NCBI GenBank assembly: GCA_024742575.1
Contig: JANSYF010000003.1
Span: 62,001-126,000, forward strand
DNA length: 64,000 bases
Source: Paracoccaceae bacterium
GTDB taxonomy: Bacteria; Pseudomonadota; Alphaproteobacteria; Rhodobacterales; Rhodobacteraceae
Direction of reading: 5' to 3'
Shown: positions 9,584-20,269 of the stretch, piece after piece
How the letters are laid out: each line of letters starts with the position of its first letter
Numbering within the stretch: the first letter of the stretch is position 1
Notes under the pieces: generated by a model
What the model was told of the DNA's origin: nothing
Databases searched by the model: none
The model's input: the letters and a program-made list of their open reading frames with translations, nothing else
Program-made: the position numbers and the translations under genes

Positions 9584-10484
9584 TCGCTTTCTGCGCATGC
9601 AACCTGTTCTCTGCCTCGTCAAAGATCACCGATTGCGGGCCATCCATCACCTCTGACGTCACCTCTTCACCGCGATGCGCGGGCAAACAGTGCATGAACA
9701 ACGCGTCAGGTTTGGCGTGCCGCATCAAATCCACATTGACCTGATAGGACCGCAGCATATTGTGTCGCCGCTCTTTGGCGGATTGCGCATCATGCATCGA
9801 CACCCAAGTGTCTGCAACGATCAGGTCTGCCCCTTCGACCGCCTTGAACGGATCACGTTCGATGGCAACGGAGACCCCGGCATTCCGCGCAAGCCCCACA
9901 AACTCCATCTCGGGATCAAGCTGAACAGGCCCGGTAAAGGTGAAATCAAACCCGAACTGTGCCGCCGCATGCAGGAAGGACGCACAGACATTGTTGCCAT
10001 CCCCGCACCACACAACCTTCTTTCCTTTGATCGGCCCGCGGTGCTCCTCATAGGTCATGACATCGGCCATGATCTGGCAAGGATGCGTGCGGTCAGTCAG
10101 GCCGTTGATGACCGGAACACTGGCATATTCCGCCATCTCTTCAAGCACCGCCTCATCGAACGTCCGGATCATGATCAGGTCGACATAACGGCTCATCACC
10201 CGCGCGGTATCGGCAATGGTTTCGCCATGGCCCAACTGCATGTCCGACCCCGAAAGGACCATCGTCTGACCGCCCATCTGACGCACGCCGACATCAAACG
10301 ACACCCGCGTCCGGGTGGAAGGTTTTTCAAAGATCAACGCAACCATTCGACCTGCCAAAGGCTGCTCGTCATCAGCCGCGCCCTTTGGGCGACCATTCCG
10401 GCTGTCCTTCATGGCAATGGCCTGATCGATCACCGTCCGCAGATCACCCGCGTCGGTTTTGTGAATATCCAGAAAATGCTTCAT
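9558..10484 (-). CDS. argF: ornithine carbamoyltransferase
   Basis: [38 protein letters not shown] motifs. Confidence 0.96.
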   Translation of the reverse strand: MKHFLDIHKTDAGDLRTVIDQAIAMKDSRNGRPKGAADDEQPLAGRMVALIFEKPSTRTRVSFDVGVRQMGGQTMVLSGSDMQLGHGETIADTARVMSRYVDLIMIRTFDEAVLEEMAEYASVPVINGLTDRTHPCQIMADVMTYEEHRGPIKGKKVVWCGDGNNVCASFLHAAAQFGFDFTFTGPVQLDPEMEFVGLARNAGVSVAIERDPFKAVEGADLIVADTWVSMHDAQSAKERRHNMLRSYQVNVDLMRHAKPDALFMHCLPAHRGEEVTSEVMDGPQSVIFDEAENRLHAQKAIMRYCLEV

Positions 10485-10493
10485 GTCCTGCCC

Positions 10494-11675
10494 TTAGTCT
10501 TTCGCCTCGAGAACCGCATCGGCAGCAAAGTCCAAACGGTTCACGGCTTCTGCGATCTCGTCCTCGCTGATGTTAAGCGGTGGAAGCAACCGCACCACGT
10601 TGTCCGCAGCCGGAACCGTGATCACACCGCAGCCGTAGCCGGCTTTCACCATATCGACAGGCGCGACCTTGCACTTGAGACCAAGCATCAAACCAACGCC
10701 GCGCACCCCTTCGAACACGTCCGGGTGTGCCGCAACCAGCCCTTCCAGCTTCTGCCGCAAGAACCCGGCACGCGCGTTTACCGTTTCAAGGAACTCCGGC
10801 GTACTAACAATGTCCATCACCGCGCAGCCCACAGCACAGGCCAGCGGGTTGCCGCCATAGGTCGACCCGTGCGTGCCGGCCGTCATGCCCGACGCCGCCT
10901 CTTCGGTGGCCAAAACCGCACCCAGCGGAAAGCCCCCGCCAATGCCCTTGGCCACCATCATGATATCCGGCGTCACGCCGGCCCATTCATGCGCGAAAAG
11001 ACGCCCCGTGCGAGACACACCGCACTGCACCTCGTCAAGGACCAGAAGGATGCCCTTCTCGTCACACAACGCGCGCAAACCCTTAAGGCACTGGTCGGGC
11101 AGCGGACGAATACCACCTTCGCCCTGCACCGGTTCGATCAGGATTGCACCAACCGTGTCATCAATCGCAGCATGCAGCGCATCGTGATCACCCCAACCCA
11201 CATGTTTAAAGCCCGGCAACAGAGGCGCAAACCCCTTGGTCATCTTCTCAGACCCGGCCGCCGCGATCCCCGCGGAGGACCGACCGTGGAACGACCCGTC
11301 AAAAGTCAAGATCGTGGTCTTCTCGGGGTGGCCCTTTTCGTACCAATACTTGCGCGCCATCTTGACCGCCAACTCACAGGACTCGGTCCCAGAATTGGTG
11401 AAGAACACTGTATCGGCAAAGCTGCTTTCCACCAACTTGTCGGCCAGCGCCTGCTGCTGCGGTATCTCGTAAAGATTTGAAACGTGCCACAGCTTCTGCG
11501 CCTGATCGGTCAACGCCTGCACCAAAGCAGGGTGCGCATGGCCCAGCGCGTTCACCGCGATGCCTGCACCAAGATCAAGAAAGCGTCGCCCGTCCGCCTC
11601 GATCAACCAAGTGCCTTCGCCCTTCACGAAATGAAGCGGCGCACGGGAATAAGTCGGCAGGACAGAGGGGATCAT
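10494..11675 (-). CDS. argD: acetylornithine/succinyldiaminopimelate aminotransferase
   Basis: Class III PLP aminotransferase motifs LVLDEVQCGVSRTGRLFAHE, MVAKGIGGGFPLGA, HGSTYGGNPLACAV; adjacent to argF. Confidence 0.95.
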   Translation of the reverse strand: MIPSVLPTYSRAPLHFVKGEGTWLIEADGRRFLDLGAGIAVNALGHAHPALVQALTDQAQKLWHVSNLYEIPQQQALADKLVESSFADTVFFTNSGTESCELAVKMARKYWYEKGHPEKTTILTFDGSFHGRSSAGIAAAGSEKMTKGFAPLLPGFKHVGWGDHDALHAAIDDTVGAILIEPVQGEGGIRPLPDQCLKGLRALCDEKGILLVLDEVQCGVSRTGRLFAHEWAGVTPDIMMVAKGIGGGFPLGAVLATEEAASGMTAGTHGSTYGGNPLACAVGCAVMDIVSTPEFLETVNARAGFLRQKLEGLVAAHPDVFEGVRGVGLMLGLKCKVAPVDMVKAGYGCGVITVPAADNVVRLLPPLNISEDEIAEAVNRLDFAADAVLEAKD

Positions 11676-11880
11676 GGGAAACCTCATTTCAAGAAGCCCA
11701 AGCCGTGCCAAGCGGCGCGGGCCAAGTCAACGGAAAGGATGTGAATTCAGACAAAAGGTGACGGAACGCCCACAGTTCGGGGCGGCAAAGCAAGATCAGC
11801 TGTCTCGTCGGATATCGGTCAAATTTGTCATGACGCGGTCATCAGGCAAAACCGACTGCAAAACAAGTCCCATTTTTCTC

Positions 11881-11925
11881 TGTTTCAAAAATACCTCGGG
11901 GTCTGGGGCAGCGCCCCAGGCATAT
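11881..11925. repeat. Intergenic palindrome CTGGGGC-AGC-GCCCCAG with A/T-rich flanks
   Basis: tgtttcaaaaatacctcggggtCTGGGGCagcGCCCCAGgcatattttc; 7-bp stem, 3-nt loop (11903-11919). Confidence 0.5.
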
Positions 11926-11973
11926 TTTCTAAAATCTGTGCCCCGGCGATGCGCCTCGCGCAGCGCAACACGG

Positions 11974-12744
11974 TCAGGCGAGAAACGGATTGTCGGGATA
12001 GCCAACTCCACACAGATACAAGCCCTGCGGCGGACAGACCGGACCACAGGCAGCACGGTCCCGCGCTTCCAAGGCCTGCTTCACATCCTCCGGCTCCCAG
12101 GCGCCCGCCCCGACCCGTTCCAAAGTTCCGACAAAACTGCGCACCTGGTTGTGCAGAAACGACCGCGCGCGCAGGCGAAATTGAAACTCCGTTCCCCACT
12201 CTGTCTCAACGCAGGTTATATCCAACGCATCCAACGTTTTCACCGGGGAAGCCGCCTGACACATGGTCGACCGGAACGTGGTGAAGTCATGCAAGCCAAT
12301 CAGATGTCGCGCTGCTGCCTGCATCGGTCCAAGCGCCAGATCGTGCTTCACCTGCCAGACCTGCCCCGCCTCCAGCGTCAAGGGTGCGCGGCGCGCCACC
12401 AAGCGGAAAAGATATCTTCGCTCAAGCGCAGAAAACCGTGCATGCCAATCATCTGAAACCTCGGCCGCATCGACAATCGCCACCGGCAACGGTTTAAGAT
12501 GATAGTTTAACGCCTCAGACAATCGGAACGGTGACCAGTCCTTGGTCAGATCGCAATGGCAAACCTGACCGCGCGCATGAACCCCCGCATCGGTGCGCCC
12601 GGCCGCGGCAATTGTGTGTTCGCCCGGCTCCAACTTTGACAGCGCAACTTCGATTGCGCCTTGAACAGAGGGCTGGTCTGCCTGCCGCTGCCATCCGGCA
12701 AACGGCGCACCATCATATTCGACTTTTAGGGCAAATCTGGGCAT
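11974..12744 (-). CDS. truA: tRNA pseudouridine(38-40) synthase
   Basis: [21 protein letters not shown]..., [28 protein letters not shown]. Confidence 0.96.
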   Translation of the reverse strand: MPRFALKVEYDGAPFAGWQRQADQPSVQGAIEVALSKLEPGEHTIAAAGRTDAGVHARGQVCHCDLTKDWSPFRLSEALNYHLKPLPVAIVDAAEVSDDWHARFSALERRYLFRLVARRAPLTLEAGQVWQVKHDLALGPMQAAARHLIGLHDFTTFRSTMCQAASPVKTLDALDITCVETEWGTEFQFRLRARSFLHNQVRSFVGTLERVGAGAWEPEDVKQALEARDRAACGPVCPPQGLYLCGVGYPDNPFLA

Positions 12745-12810
12745 GTCCCCGGCTTATCCTGACGATTTGCGCCGAACAATCCCCCTTGCGCAGCACTGGT
12801 AACCGGGGAC

Positions 12811-14271
12811 ATGCGCCTTTATCTCTGGGGCCAACGCAAAGAAAAGAGGCCGCCATTGGTCATTTCCACTATCGCCGATACGCTGACTCGCGGCATTGAA
12901 AACGTCACCGACACTGTGACCGGTACGTTTTTCGAACCCGTGATCCGCCTTGGCGTGACTGGTCTGGCCCGCTCGGGCAAGACGGTGTTCATCACGTCGC
13001 TGGTCGCGAACCTGATGGATCGTGGACGAATGCCCGGCCTTTTGGCACAAAGCGAAGGCCGCATCCTGTCGGCCTATTTGCAGCCACAGCCCGACGATAC
13101 GCTGCCGCGCTTCGATTACGAAACTCATCTAGGCGACTTGACCGCGCGTGATCCGCAATGGCCCGACAGCACCCGCACGATCAGCGAATTGCGACTGTCG
13201 CTAAAGGTTCGGCCCTCGGGTTTGCTCTCGGGTCTTCAGGGACCGCGGACCATACATCTCGACATAGTGGATTACCCCGGTGAGTGGTTGCTGGATCTTG
13301 GTTTGCTCGACAAAAGCTACAGCCAATGGTCTGAAGAAACCCTTAAACGCATCGAAACCCGCGACACGGCGCAAGAGTACCTCGCCCTCGCCCGCACGGA
13401 AGATACCGCTGCACCACTGGATGAGCCGCGCGCGCAGAAACTTGCAGCCTGCTTCACCGCGTATCTGACCGCCGCGCGAAAGGCGGGCTTTTCCGACTGC
13501 ACACCCGGCCGTTTCCTTTTACCCGGCGATCTGGCCGGAAGCCCTGTGCTCACCTTCGCGCCTCTGCCAACGCCGCAAAACCCGCCCCGCAAATCACTTG
13601 CCCGCGAGATGGAGAGACGGTTCGAGGCTTATAAATCCCAAATCGTCAAACCTTTCTTCCGCGATCACTTTGCCAAGATCGATCGCCAAGTCGTACTGGT
13701 GGACGCCCTTGGCGCAATCCATGCAGGTCCGCAAGCGGTCGAGGACATGCGACAAGCAATGTCCGACATCCTAAGTGCATTTCGTCCCGGCCAGAACGCT
13801 TTTCTGTCGCAGCTTTTTGTCGGCAAGCGGGTTGAGAAAATCCTTTTTGCCGCCACCAAGGCCGACCATCTGCACCACACCCAGCACGCCCGCCTGACCG
13901 CGATCATGGACGCGCTGACCCGCGATGCACGCGACCGTGCGCAGTTCGCCGGAGCCAAGACCAGTGCTATGTCCGTCGCCAGTCTGCGCGCCACGGTCGA
14001 GGAAATGCGCGCGCATCAGGGCGGCGAACTCGCCTGCGTGCGGGGCACACTCTTAGACAGTGGCAAACAGGCCGCGTTCTACCCCGGTGAATTGCCAGAA
14101 GACCCGACGCATCTGCTTGGCCCCGCCCGCGACGGTGCTGAAAAATGGCTCGATCATGACTACCAGATCATGCGCTTTGCCCCGGCGACACTTAGCCTTA
14201 AGCCCGGTATGGGTCCCCCGCATATTCGGCTGGATCGTGCAGCGCAGTTCCTGATCGGAGATCGCCTGTGA
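12811..14271 (+). CDS. ycjX: YcjX family P-loop NTPase (DUF463)
   Basis: P-loop GLARSGKTVF, HLDIVDYPGEWLLDL, KILFAATKADHLHHTQH; next to a YcjF-type protein. The start codon is uncertain. Confidence 0.88.
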   Translation: MRLYLWGQRKEKRPPLVISTIADTLTRGIENVTDTVTGTFFEPVIRLGVTGLARSGKTVFITSLVANLMDRGRMPGLLAQSEGRILSAYLQPQPDDTLPRFDYETHLGDLTARDPQWPDSTRTISELRLSLKVRPSGLLSGLQGPRTIHLDIVDYPGEWLLDLGLLDKSYSQWSEETLKRIETRDTAQEYLALARTEDTAAPLDEPRAQKLAACFTAYLTAARKAGFSDCTPGRFLLPGDLAGSPVLTFAPLPTPQNPPRKSLAREMERRFEAYKSQIVKPFFRDHFAKIDRQVVLVDALGAIHAGPQAVEDMRQAMSDILSAFRPGQNAFLSQLFVGKRVEKILFAATKADHLHHTQHARLTAIMDALTRDARDRAQFAGAKTSAMSVASLRATVEEMRAHQGGELACVRGTLLDSGKQAAFYPGELPEDPTHLLGPARDGAEKWLDHDYQIMRFAPATLSLKPGMGPPHIRLDRAAQFLIGDRL

Positions 14272-14708
14272 CCCTGCTGCGTCCTGCTACACCGCTTGAT
14301 GCAGGTCGCGTCGGCGCCATTCTGTCAGGTTGGATCGACGAAACCCCATGGATGCCGCGCATCCACACCCGCGCCGAAGACATCGCGCATGCTGGAATGA
14401 TGGTTGGACGTGGCTGGGTCACTGTTTGCGAAACCGAAACAATCGAAGGTTTCCTTGCGCACGACGGAGACGTTATCCACGCGCTATATGTTGATTCATC
14501 CGCGCGCGGTCAGGGCGTCGGGTGCCGTCTTTTGACGGATGCGATGCGTCGCGTGGATCACCTGACACTTTGGACGTTTCAAGCCAACACCCGCGCGCAA
14601 GCTTTCTACGAACGCCATGGCTTCGCCCCGGTCGAACGCACCAACGGCGCAGGCAATGACGAAGGCCTACCAGACATCCGCTATCACTGGCAAAGGACGC
14701 CCTTATGA
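14268..14708 (+). CDS. GNAT family N-acetyltransferase
   Basis: IHALYVDSSARGQGVGCRLLTDAMRR and NTRAQAFYERHGFAPVE; overlaps both neighbours by 4 nt. Confidence 0.88.
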   Translation: MTLLRPATPLDAGRVGAILSGWIDETPWMPRIHTRAEDIAHAGMMVGRGWVTVCETETIEGFLAHDGDVIHALYVDSSARGQGVGCRLLTDAMRRVDHLTLWTFQANTRAQAFYERHGFAPVERTNGAGNDEGLPDIRYHWQRTPL

Positions 14709-15712
14709 CCAAAGCCAAAGGCCCGGTCCTGTTCGATCTTGACGACGATGCCCCAGCGATCACGCCGGCAGAGGCGCCGCCTGTCCCAGAAACACTGGAA
14801 CCCGCCCCGACGGGACAGGCGATGAGCACTGTTGCAGCGCTTGCATCACGTCCTGTGTCGCGGCTCGCGCGCTGGTTTTGGACTCTGCTCTTTGCGCTAA
14901 TCACCACGGTCGCCTCGGTTGCGGCATGGAACTTTGTCACCAATCTGGTCAGCCAAAATCTTTATCTTGGCTATGCGGTCGCCACGCTTTTTGCGCTGTT
15001 CATCGCTGTCGTCGGGATGATTGTGATTAAGGAACTCTCGGCCTTTGCGCGTCTTGGCCGAATTGACCGCATTCAACTGGCCGCAGACGCGGCAATCGCC
15101 AGCGAAGATCTGACCGCCGCACGCGTCTTGGTGAAGGACCTGACCAAGCTTTACGCATCACGCGATGACACCAAATGGGGCCGCGACCGCCTGAAAGACC
15201 GCGAAGCCGACATGTTCGACGCCTCGGCCTTGATCGCGCTGGCGGATCACGAACTCCTCGGCTCGCTTGACGCTGCCGCACGGCGAGAAGTCGAAGCAGC
15301 GGCGCGTCAGGTGGCCACAGTGACCGCATTGGTTCCATTGGCGCTGGCAGATGTCGTGGCGGCACTTGGCTCCAACATCCGCATGATCCGCCGCATCGCC
15401 GAAATTTACGGTGGCCGCTCAGGCACGCTGGGAAGCTGGCGACTGACGCGAGCAGTGCTGTCGCATCTCGTGGCAACTGGTGCCGTCGCAGTCGGCGACG
15501 ATATGCTCGAACCGATCCTTGGCGGGTCGATCATAGGCAAACTCTCACGCCGCTTTGGCGAAGGCTTGGTCAATGGCGCACTGACCGCCCGCGTGGGTGT
15601 TGCCGCTATCGAAGTCTGCCGCCCCTTGCCCTTTGCCCCCGGAAAACGCCCCTCGGTCCGGTCCATCGTCAAAACCGCGCTCTCTGGCCTTGTCAGCACC
15701 AAATCGCGTTGA
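14705..15712 (+). CDS. ycjF: YcjF/TIGR01620-like membrane protein
   Basis: Two central TM segments, C-terminal region ATVTALVPLALADVVAALGSNIRMIRRIAEIYGGR; ATGA overlap with the GNAT gene. Confidence 0.82.
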   Translation: MTKAKGPVLFDLDDDAPAITPAEAPPVPETLEPAPTGQAMSTVAALASRPVSRLARWFWTLLFALITTVASVAAWNFVTNLVSQNLYLGYAVATLFALFIAVVGMIVIKELSAFARLGRIDRIQLAADAAIASEDLTAARVLVKDLTKLYASRDDTKWGRDRLKDREADMFDASALIALADHELLGSLDAAARREVEAAARQVATVTALVPLALADVVAALGSNIRMIRRIAEIYGGRSGTLGSWRLTRAVLSHLVATGAVAVGDDMLEPILGGSIIGKLSRRFGEGLVNGALTARVGVAAIEVCRPLPFAPGKRPSVRSIVKTALSGLVSTKSR

Positions 15713-15769
15713 TGCATGACTTGATCCAGCGCATGGCAACGCGGGGCAAGAAAACGCAAACTGCCCAGC

Positions 15770-16492
15770 ATGGATCAAACCGCCGGTGACCACGGCCACA
15801 GCCAAGCCGAAATCGAAGCCCGCATCGACGCCCCCGCCGGGCGTGGCTATCTGCGCGACATTGTCTACGGTGCCATCGACGGATCGGTGACCACCTTCGC
15901 AATTGTGGCAGGGGTCGCGGGTGCGGGCCTCAGTCCTTGGATCATCATTGCGCTTGGCATCGCCAATGTTCTGGCTGACGGCTTCTCGATGGCGGCGGGC
16001 AATTACTCTGGTACCAAGGCTGAACTCGATGATGCCAGACGCCTGCGTGACATCGAAGAGCGGCACATTCGCAATTACCCCGAAGGTGAACGCAACGAGT
16101 TGCGTGAAATCCTACGGCGCAAAGGATTGTCCGGCGCAGCATTGGAAGGCGCGGTGGATCAGATCTCGCAAAACCGCGAACAATGGGTGCAACTCATGCT
16201 CGAGGGTGAATACGGTCTGGCCTCGGTTGACCCACATCCTTTCAAGGCCGCTTGGGCCACCTTCGCAGCCTTTCTCGCAGCGGGTATGATCCCACTTTTG
16301 CCTTTTCTCTTTGGCTTGGACGACGCCTTCCGCCTGTCCACCATCGCCACTCTGGTCACCTTTTTTGCCATCGGCGCTTATAAATCGAAATGGTCGCTGG
16401 CACCGTGGTGGCGTTCGGGTTTGGAGACACTGCTTATCGGGGGCACAGCAGCCGCCATCGCGTATTTTGTAGGAACTCTTTTCAACGTGTGA
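15770..16492 (+). CDS. VIT/CCC1-type membrane transporter family protein
   Basis: LRDIVYGAIDGSVTTFAIVAGVAGAGLSPWIIIALGIANVLADGFSMAAGNYSGTKAE is a VIT1 signature. Confidence 0.88.
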   Translation: MDQTAGDHGHSQAEIEARIDAPAGRGYLRDIVYGAIDGSVTTFAIVAGVAGAGLSPWIIIALGIANVLADGFSMAAGNYSGTKAELDDARRLRDIEERHIRNYPEGERNELREILRRKGLSGAALEGAVDQISQNREQWVQLMLEGEYGLASVDPHPFKAAWATFAAFLAAGMIPLLPFLFGLDDAFRLSTIATLVTFFAIGAYKSKWSLAPWWRSGLETLLIGGTAAAIAYFVGTLFNV

Positions 16493-16671
16493 TCTGTCTG
16501 GACGTCTGCCCCTGTCACTCCTATAACGCGCCGCATGACGCATTTGATCGCGATCATTATTCGAATTACATGCCCGGCGCTCTGAAAAATCGAGCCGCCG
16601 GGACAAGGCGTATGGACCACCGCGCCGATCCTCTCACACATTCCTGATCCGAACACCCGAGGACGCTCCAA

Positions 16672-19590
16672 ATGTGCGCCGATACACCTGAATATAAAGA
16701 CACGCTGAACCTGCCCAAGACCGATTTTCCCATGCGTGCGGGCCTGCCCAAACGCGAGCCTGAATGGCTAGAAAAATGGGCCAAAATCGGCATCTATGAC
16801 CGCCTACGCGAGAAAGCGTCGCAAGGGGCCCCCGAGCGGAAACCGTTCACTCTTCACGACGGTCCCCCTTACGCCAACGGCCACCTGCATATCGGCCACG
16901 CGCTAAACAAGATCCTCAAGGACATGGTTGTCCGCTCCCAACAGATGATGGGGCGCGACGCGCGCTATATCCCCGGCTGGGATTGCCACGGCCTGCCCAT
17001 CGAATGGAAGATCGAGGAACAGTACCGCGCCAAAGGTCTGGATAAGGACGAGGTCGATGTCGTGGCGTTCCGTCAGGAATGCCGCAAATTCGCCGAAGGC
17101 TGGATCGACGTCCAGCGCGACGAATTCAAACGGCTTGGCGTCACTGGGACTTGGGACAACCCGTATCTGACGATGAACTTCCGCGCAGAACGGATCATCG
17201 CGGAGGAGTTCCAGAAATTCCTGATGACCGGGACTTTGTATCAGGGGTCCAAGCCCGTGATGTGGTCGCCGGTAGAAAAGACCGCGCTGGCCGAGGCTGA
17301 GATCGAGTACCACGACCACAAGTCCCACACGATCTGGGTGCCGTTCAAAGCGACCAACGGAACGGCCGATTTACAGGGCGTTAAGGTTGTCATCTGGACC
17401 ACCACCCCTTGGACGATTCCTTCCAACAAAGCCGTCGCCTATGGCAATGGCATTGCTTACGGGCTTTACGAAGTCACCGGCCGCCCCGAAGAATGCTGGG
17501 CGCGGATCGGCGACCGTTACCTGCTGGCGGATACTCTGGCCGAGGACGTGCTGTCCAAGGCCCGCCTTGAGCCGACCATGTACCGCCGCCTGCGCGACGT
17601 TTCCGCGGACGAGTTGAGCGCATTGACGCTTGAGCATCCGCTGCGCGGCGTGGATGGCGCAGAGGGCTTCTGGGATTACGACGTCCCGATGATCGACGGG
17701 GATCACGTGACCGATGACGCGGGCACGGGTTTTGTTCACACCGCGCCGAGCCACGGTCAGGAAGACTACGAGGCGTTTGTCGCCCGTGGCTGGATGGATC
17801 GGATGACCCATAACGTGGGCGAGGAATCCGAATTCCTGCCGCATGTGCCGTTCTTCGCGGGACTGCGCGTGCTCGACCACAAAGGCAAGGAAGGCAAGGC
17901 CAACACCGCAGTGATCGACAAGCTGGTCGAGGCGGGCGGCCTCTTGGCGCGTGGGCGGATGACGCACAGCTATCCGCACTCGTGGCGGTCAAAGGCCCCG
18001 GTGATCTACCGCAACACGCCGCAATGGTTCGCTGCGATCGACAAAGAGGTCGGCGACGGTCAGGACACCTATGGTAAGACGATCCGCGAACGGGCGCTGA
18101 CCTCAATCGACCAGTTGGTAAAATGGACGCCGCAAACCGGACGCAACCGGCTTTATTCGATGATTGAAGCCCGCCCCGACTGGGTTCTGTCCCGCCAGCG
18201 CGCGTGGGGTGTGCCTCTGACGTGTTTCGTCAAGAAAGGCGCATTGCCGACAGATGACGACTTCTTGCTCAAGGACGACACGGTCAATGCGCGCGTGCTC
18301 GAAGCGTTTGAGGCCGAAGGTGCCGATGCGTGGTATAAGCCCGGCGCAAAAGAACGGTTCCTTGGCAATGACTACGACCCCAACGAATGGGAACAGGTGT
18401 TCGACATTCTAGATGTCTGGTTCGATTCCGGTTCCACCCACGCCTTTGTTCTGCGCGACCGCGAGGACGGGTCCGAAGACGGGCTGGCAGACCTTTACCT
18501 TGAAGGCACCGACCAGCATCGCGGGTGGTTCCATTCGTCGATGCTGCAATCCTGCGGCACACAGGGCCGTGCGCCCTATCGCGGGGTTCTGACCCACGGC
18601 TTCACGCTCGACGAGAAGGGCAACAAGATGTCCAAATCGCTGGGCAACACCGTCGCGCCCGAGGATGTGACCAAACAGTACGGCGCCGATATCCTGCGCC
18701 TTTGGGTGGCACAGGCTGACTACACCGCAGACCTGCGCATTGGGCCGGAGATCCTAAAAGGGGTTGCCGATGGCTACCGCCGTCTGCGCAACACCATGCG
18801 CTATATGCTGGGCGCGTTGTCACATTTCAGCGAAGCAGATCGGGTTGAACCTGCGGATATGCCGGAGCTTGAGCGCTACGTGCTGCACCGTCTGGCGGAA
18901 CTGGATGAGGTTGTCCGCAACGGTTACGACGCCTACGACTTCCAGGGCGTGTTCCAGCAGTTGTTCAACTTCTGCACCGTGGAACTGTCGGCGTTCTATT
19001 TCGACATCCGCAAAGACGCTTTGTATTGCGACGGTGACACCCAACGCCGCCGGGCCGCGCGGACGGTGATGGATATCCTGTTCCACCGCCTGACCACGTG
19101 GCTGGCCCCGGTGCTGGTGTTTACGATGGAAGACGTCTGGCTTGATCGCTTCCCCGGTGAGGACTCGTCGATCCATTTGCAGGACATCCCCGAAACCCCT
19201 GCGTCGTGGAAGGACGAAGCGCTTGCTGCGAAGTGGGCCAAGGTGCGCCGTGCACGGCGTGCGGTGACTGCCGCGCTCGAAGTTCAGCGGACGGACAAGG
19301 TGATCGGCGCGTCGCTTGAAGCGGCCCCTGTGGTTCATATCGACGATGCCGAAATGCTGGAGGCGCTGAAGTCAGTGAATTTCGACGATCTGTGCATCAC
19401 CTCTGCGATCAATCTCACCGGTGACCCGGCCCCGGCCGAAGCGTTCCGTCTGCCCGAAGTGGCGGGGGTTGGTGTGGTCTTTGAAAAGGCCGACGGCGAC
19501 AAGTGCCAGCGCTGCTGGAAGATCCTGCCCGATGTCGGCACGCACCAGCATCCCGGCACTTGCCAGCGGTGCAATGACGCCCTCGGATAA
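16672..19590 (+). CDS. ileS: isoleucyl-tRNA synthetase
   Basis: 972 aa; HIGH-type DGPPYANGHLHIGHALNKILKD, GWDCHGLPIEWK, KMSKSLGN, C-terminal zinc cysteines. Confidence 0.98.
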   Translation: MCADTPEYKDTLNLPKTDFPMRAGLPKREPEWLEKWAKIGIYDRLREKASQGAPERKPFTLHDGPPYANGHLHIGHALNKILKDMVVRSQQMMGRDARYIPGWDCHGLPIEWKIEEQYRAKGLDKDEVDVVAFRQECRKFAEGWIDVQRDEFKRLGVTGTWDNPYLTMNFRAERIIAEEFQKFLMTGTLYQGSKPVMWSPVEKTALAEAEIEYHDHKSHTIWVPFKATNGTADLQGVKVVIWTTTPWTIPSNKAVAYGNGIAYGLYEVTGRPEECWARIGDRYLLADTLAEDVLSKARLEPTMYRRLRDVSADELSALTLEHPLRGVDGAEGFWDYDVPMIDGDHVTDDAGTGFVHTAPSHGQEDYEAFVARGWMDRMTHNVGEESEFLPHVPFFAGLRVLDHKGKEGKANTAVIDKLVEAGGLLARGRMTHSYPHSWRSKAPVIYRNTPQWFAAIDKEVGDGQDTYGKTIRERALTSIDQLVKWTPQTGRNRLYSMIEARPDWVLSRQRAWGVPLTCFVKKGALPTDDDFLLKDDTVNARVLEAFEAEGADAWYKPGAKERFLGNDYDPNEWEQVFDILDVWFDSGSTHAFVLRDREDGSEDGLADLYLEGTDQHRGWFHSSMLQSCGTQGRAPYRGVLTHGFTLDEKGNKMSKSLGNTVAPEDVTKQYGADILRLWVAQADYTADLRIGPEILKGVADGYRRLRNTMRYMLGALSHFSEADRVEPADMPELERYVLHRLAELDEVVRNGYDAYDFQGVFQQLFNFCTVELSAFYFDIRKDALYCDGDTQRRRAARTVMDILFHRLTTWLAPVLVFTMEDVWLDRFPGEDSSIHLQDIPETPASWKDEALAAKWAKVRRARRAVTAALEVQRTDKVIGASLEAAPVVHIDDAEMLEALKSVNFDDLCITSAINLTGDPAPAEAFRLPEVAGVGVVFEKADGDKCQRCWKILPDVGTHQHPGTCQRCNDALG

Positions 19591-19810
19591 CGCCATCGCG
19601 GACATCCTGCTCGACCTCGCGCACCAGCGTGGGGTCGGGAAAACCTTTTGCCCCTCCGAAGCCGCGCGGCGGTTGTCAGACGATTGGCGGCCCTTGATGC
19701 CAGAGGTGCGGCGGGTGGCGGCACAGCTTGATTTACAGGCCACGCAGAAGGGCGCGCTGGTCGATCCCATCATGGCCAATGGTCCCATCCGGTTGGGATT
19801 GCCGGGATGA
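19574..19810 (+). CDS. DUF3253-like small protein
   Basis: MTPSDNAIADILLDLAHQRGVGKTFCPSEAARRLSDDWRPLMPEVRRVAAQL...; overlaps the ileS 3' end. Confidence 0.75.
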   Translation: MTPSDNAIADILLDLAHQRGVGKTFCPSEAARRLSDDWRPLMPEVRRVAAQLDLQATQKGALVDPIMANGPIRLGLPG

Positions 19811-20265
19811 GTCGCTTCGAACAAGCGGTAAAGTCTCCGCTGGGCCCCCTGACCCTGATCGCGGATGCGTTGGGGATCATGGCGCTGGAGTGGCGTGATG
19901 GGCGGCGGGACGAGACACCTGTTCTGACGCAAGCGGCCACGCAACTTGATGCGTATTTCGCAGGGAAACAGCAGGATTTCACTGTTCCGATCCGCCTGAC
20001 CTGTTCCGATTTTCAGCGGACCGTTTGCGCAGCCATGTCTGCGATCCCATTTGGGGAAACACGGACTTATGGCGAACTGGCCACGCAACTGGGTGTTCCT
20101 GCGCAAGCGATTGGACAGGCCTGCGGTGGCAATCCATTGCCGATCCTTGTTCCGTGCCATCGGGTGCTTGGGGCATCCGGCTTGGGTGGGTATTCCGGGG
20201 ATGGTGGAGTCGAGACCAAGGTTTGGCTGCTGCGACACGAAGGAGCGGCGGGATTATTGATTTGA
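19807..20265 (+). CDS. ogt: methylated-DNA--[protein]-cysteine S-methyltransferase
   Basis: Active-site PCHRV motif (PILVPCHRVLGASGLGGYSGD). Confidence 0.93.
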   Translation: MSRFEQAVKSPLGPLTLIADALGIMALEWRDGRRDETPVLTQAATQLDAYFAGKQQDFTVPIRLTCSDFQRTVCAAMSAIPFGETRTYGELATQLGVPAQAIGQACGGNPLPILVPCHRVLGASGLGGYSGDGGVETKVWLLRHEGAAGLLI

Positions 20266-20269
20266 AGGT

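Noticed and set aside
9675-11480. 601-aa plus-strand ORF
   Set aside because: Fully antisense to clear argF and argD; low-information Arg/His-rich translation typical of GC-rich antisense frames.
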